From Bifidobacterium breve (lineage in GTDB: Bacteria; Actinomycetota; Actinomycetes; Nanopelagicales; Nanopelagicaceae), in the NCBI GenBank assembly GCA_945860245.1, contig CAMAPO010000010.1, positions 1 through 39,627 on the forward strand: 39,627 bases of DNA, written 5' to 3'. Below, piece by piece: positions 38,377-39,627 of this stretch. Both the position numbers and the translations under genes were made by a program. The notes under the pieces are model-generated. The model searched no databases. It was not told where the DNA came from and was given only the letters and a program-made list of their open reading frames with translations. Positions within the stretch are counted from its first letter, which is position 1. Each line of letters opens with the position of its first letter.

Positions 38377-38379
38377 CCT
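38374..38379 (+). promoter_or_regulatory. Candidate -10 for xerC that includes the cimA stop codon
   Basis: TAGCCT begins with the cimA TAG and ends 7 nt before the xerC ATG. The 7 nt between are AT only and offer no Shine-Dalgarno. Confidence 0.42.
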
Positions 38380-38386
38380 TTAATTT

Positions 38387-39304
38387 ATGAGTAGCGCAAC
38401 TTTTGACGAAGTGCGCATCGCCTTTGCGAGATATCTAGAAGCGGAACGCAATCTATCTGTCCACACCATCCGTGCCTACCTGGGCGATCTTGACTCTCTC
38501 TTTGAGCATCTAGCGAGAATTGAAGTAACTGACTTTGCAACGCTCGATCTTTCACATATTCGCTCATGGCTTGCTAAACAACAAGTTAAAGGGGGAGCGC
38601 GCACCACACTTTCCAGGCGCGCAACATCAATTCGATTATTTACAAAGTGGGCAACTAAGAAAGGCTATTTACCTAAAGATATTGGAGCATTGCTAGCAAC
38701 GCCTAAAGGTGCGCGAACCCTGCCCGATGTCTTAACCGTTGTGGATGCATCTTTGGTAATGGATGCGATGGCTACGCGCGTCGGTGAAGAAGATGCCCCG
38801 ATTTCTAAACGCGATGCTGCGATGTTAGAAATTTTGTATGCATCAGGTGCGCGCGTTTCAGAGCTCTGTGGCCTTGATTTAGACGATATTGATTATGCGC
38901 GCCAGACAATTCGGGTCTTGGGTAAGGGAAATAAGGAACGGACAATTCCTATTGGAAACCCGGCGATGCGCGCACTGGAATCTTGGTTAAAAGATGGACG
39001 AGAAACACTCGCCGGTACAAAATCGGAACTTGCAGTTTTTCTAGGAGCGCGTGGAAAGAGAATTGATCAGCGCACTGTGCGCACCATGGTTTATCACGCA
39101 CTTGCCGCTCTTGAAGGGGCTGAAAAGATGGGACCGCATACGCTGCGACATTCAGCTGCTACACATTTACTTGAAGGTGGCGCAGATTTGCGAACAGTGC
39201 AAGAAATATTGGGACATGCATCCCTTGCCACAACTCAGATCTATACCCACGTTTCAACTGAAAGGCTACAAAACGCCTTTAAACAAGCCCACCCTCGCGC
39301 ATAA
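38387..39304 (+). CDS. xerC: Tyrosine recombinase XerC
   Basis: Site-specific recombinase that resolves chromosome dimers at dif with XerD. The 305 residues have an N-terminal SAM-like core-binding domain (about 5-90) and a catalytic domain with Arg156, Lys180, His251, Arg254, His277 and nucleophile Tyr286 (TTQIYTHV). The C terminus AHPRA and position next to rpsB favour XerC over XerD. No integrase-type flanks or attachment repeats are seen, so it is a housekeeping gene and not a sign of a mobile element. Confidence 0.92.
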   Translation: MSSATFDEVRIAFARYLEAERNLSVHTIRAYLGDLDSLFEHLARIEVTDFATLDLSHIRSWLAKQQVKGGARTTLSRRATSIRLFTKWATKKGYLPKDIGALLATPKGARTLPDVLTVVDASLVMDAMATRVGEEDAPISKRDAAMLEILYASGARVSELCGLDLDDIDYARQTIRVLGKGNKERTIPIGNPAMRALESWLKDGRETLAGTKSELAVFLGARGKRIDQRTVRTMVYHALAALEGAEKMGPHTLRHSAATHLLEGGADLRTVQEILGHASLATTQIYTHVSTERLQNAFKQAHPRA

Positions 39305-39384
39305 CTGGAGGTCAGAGGTGGATTTAGCACCCCTTGGCGGCAGGTAAGATTTCCCCTGCACCTTAGTTATTCGGAAACGAAAAT

Positions 39385-39390
39385 TATGGT
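39385..39390 (+). promoter_or_regulatory. Possible -10 of the rpsB promoter
   Basis: TATGGT fits TANNNT. A weak -35 (TTAGTT, 39363-39368) lies 16 nt upstream. Transcription from about 39397 would give a leader of some 165 nt before rpsB. Confidence 0.3.
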
Positions 39391-39419
39391 GACATCTCAG
39401 CACTTATGTATGAACTGAT

Positions 39420-39464
39420 TATTCGGGGAATACGAGCCACTTCGGTCCGCAATCTTGATTGCGG
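39420..39464 (+). ncRNA. Structured region in the rpsB upstream leader
   Basis: Two hairpins lie close together: TATTC/GAATA around GGG (39420-39432) and CCGCAAT/ATTGCGG around CTTG (39447-39464, 7 bp). No T-run follows either. They could belong to an autoregulatory leader for ribosomal protein S2, which is known in other bacteria; no specific family is recognised. Confidence 0.35.
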
Positions 39465-39562
39465 TCGGCGTTGTAGGTGCGACGGGCCTAACAAATAGTT
39501 AAGCCACTAACCGATCGGGTTTGCTGCGCTGTGCGCGTAAACCTAAGAAAGAGAGCGCTGCC

Positions 39563-39627
39563 ATGGCAGTTGTAACAATGCGAGAACTCCTCGACAGTGG
39601 AGTCCACTTCGGACATCAGACACGTCG
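39563..39627 (+). CDS. rpsB: 30S ribosomal protein S2 (5' part)
   Basis: The frame runs off the window after 21 codons. [20 protein letters not shown] is the well-conserved start of S2, with the HFGH motif. AAGAAAGAGAG (about 39545-39555) precedes the ATG. In Actinobacteria rpsB is followed by tsf; that part is outside the window. Confidence 0.95.
   Translation, partial: MAVVTMRELLDSGVHFGHQTR

Noticed and set aside
38387..39304. Tyrosine recombinase as evidence for an integrated element
   Set aside because: The catalytic set, C terminus and neighbourhood are those of housekeeping XerC. No tRNA-flanked repeats, phage or transfer genes are nearby.
39406..39498. 30-codon frame upstream of rpsB
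   Set aside because: No ribosome-binding site, and it overlaps the hairpins. Composition (Arg, Cys) looks like translated structured RNA.

Overview
The window is a gene-dense chromosomal segment of an actinobacterium with unusually low GC for that phylum (high forties percent by eye). Evidence for Actinobacteria is the gene order: tRNA-Pro, tig, clpP1-clpP2, clpX, valS, folC, a DUF4233-type membrane gene, ndk, mreBCD-mrdA-rodA, rne, rplU-rpmA, obg, proB, proA. It is followed by gatCAB and an ilvD / ilvBNC-serA-leuB block. From memory, much of this matches the order in Mycobacterium and Streptomyces. Low AT-shifted GC, very short intergenic gaps and small proteins suggest a streamlined freshwater lineage such as acI (Nanopelagicales); that placement is inference. 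No phage, insertion sequence, CRISPR array or plasmid gene was seen.

Layout. 1-2086: tRNA-Pro, trigger factor and a small secreted protein. 2087-5970: two ClpP peptidase subunits, an MFS exporter and ClpX. 5986-10746: valyl-tRNA synthetase, FolC, a membrane protein and nucleoside diphosphate kinase. 10776-16506: the cell-elongation cluster mreB-mreC-mreD-mrdA-rodA. 16507-19576: a structured leader, RNase E/G, then L21 and L27 from their own promoter, closed by a strong terminator. 19678-24743: Obg, ProB and ProA, with a serine hydrolase on the minus strand between proB and proA; it is the only minus-strand gene. 24773-28067: gatCAB. 28077-38376: branched-chain amino acid and serine synthesis (ilvD, an attenuator with leader peptide, ilvB-ilvN-ilvC-serA-leuB-ilvE-cimA). 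38387-39627: XerC and the start of rpsB behind a structured leader.

Functionally this is mostly core machinery: protein folding and turnover (Tig, ClpP1P2X), charging and amidation of tRNA (ValS, GatCAB), wall elongation (Mre/PBP2/RodA), RNA decay, ribosome assembly, proline synthesis, and a branched-chain amino acid operon. CimA makes isoleucine possible without threonine, with LeuB serving both the leucine and citramalate routes.

No clearly new enzyme system is visible. The most notable signals are regulatory. At least eight genes without a convincing Shine-Dalgarno site have a TANNNT hexamer ending 6-7 nt before the start codon, the arrangement expected for leaderless mRNAs; in three of them the TAG stop of the upstream gene is the first half of that hexamer. 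Others are an ilvB attenuator whose leader peptide may itself be leaderless, face-to-face proA/hydrolase promoters, an inverted repeat over the rplU promoter, and a highly structured rne leader.
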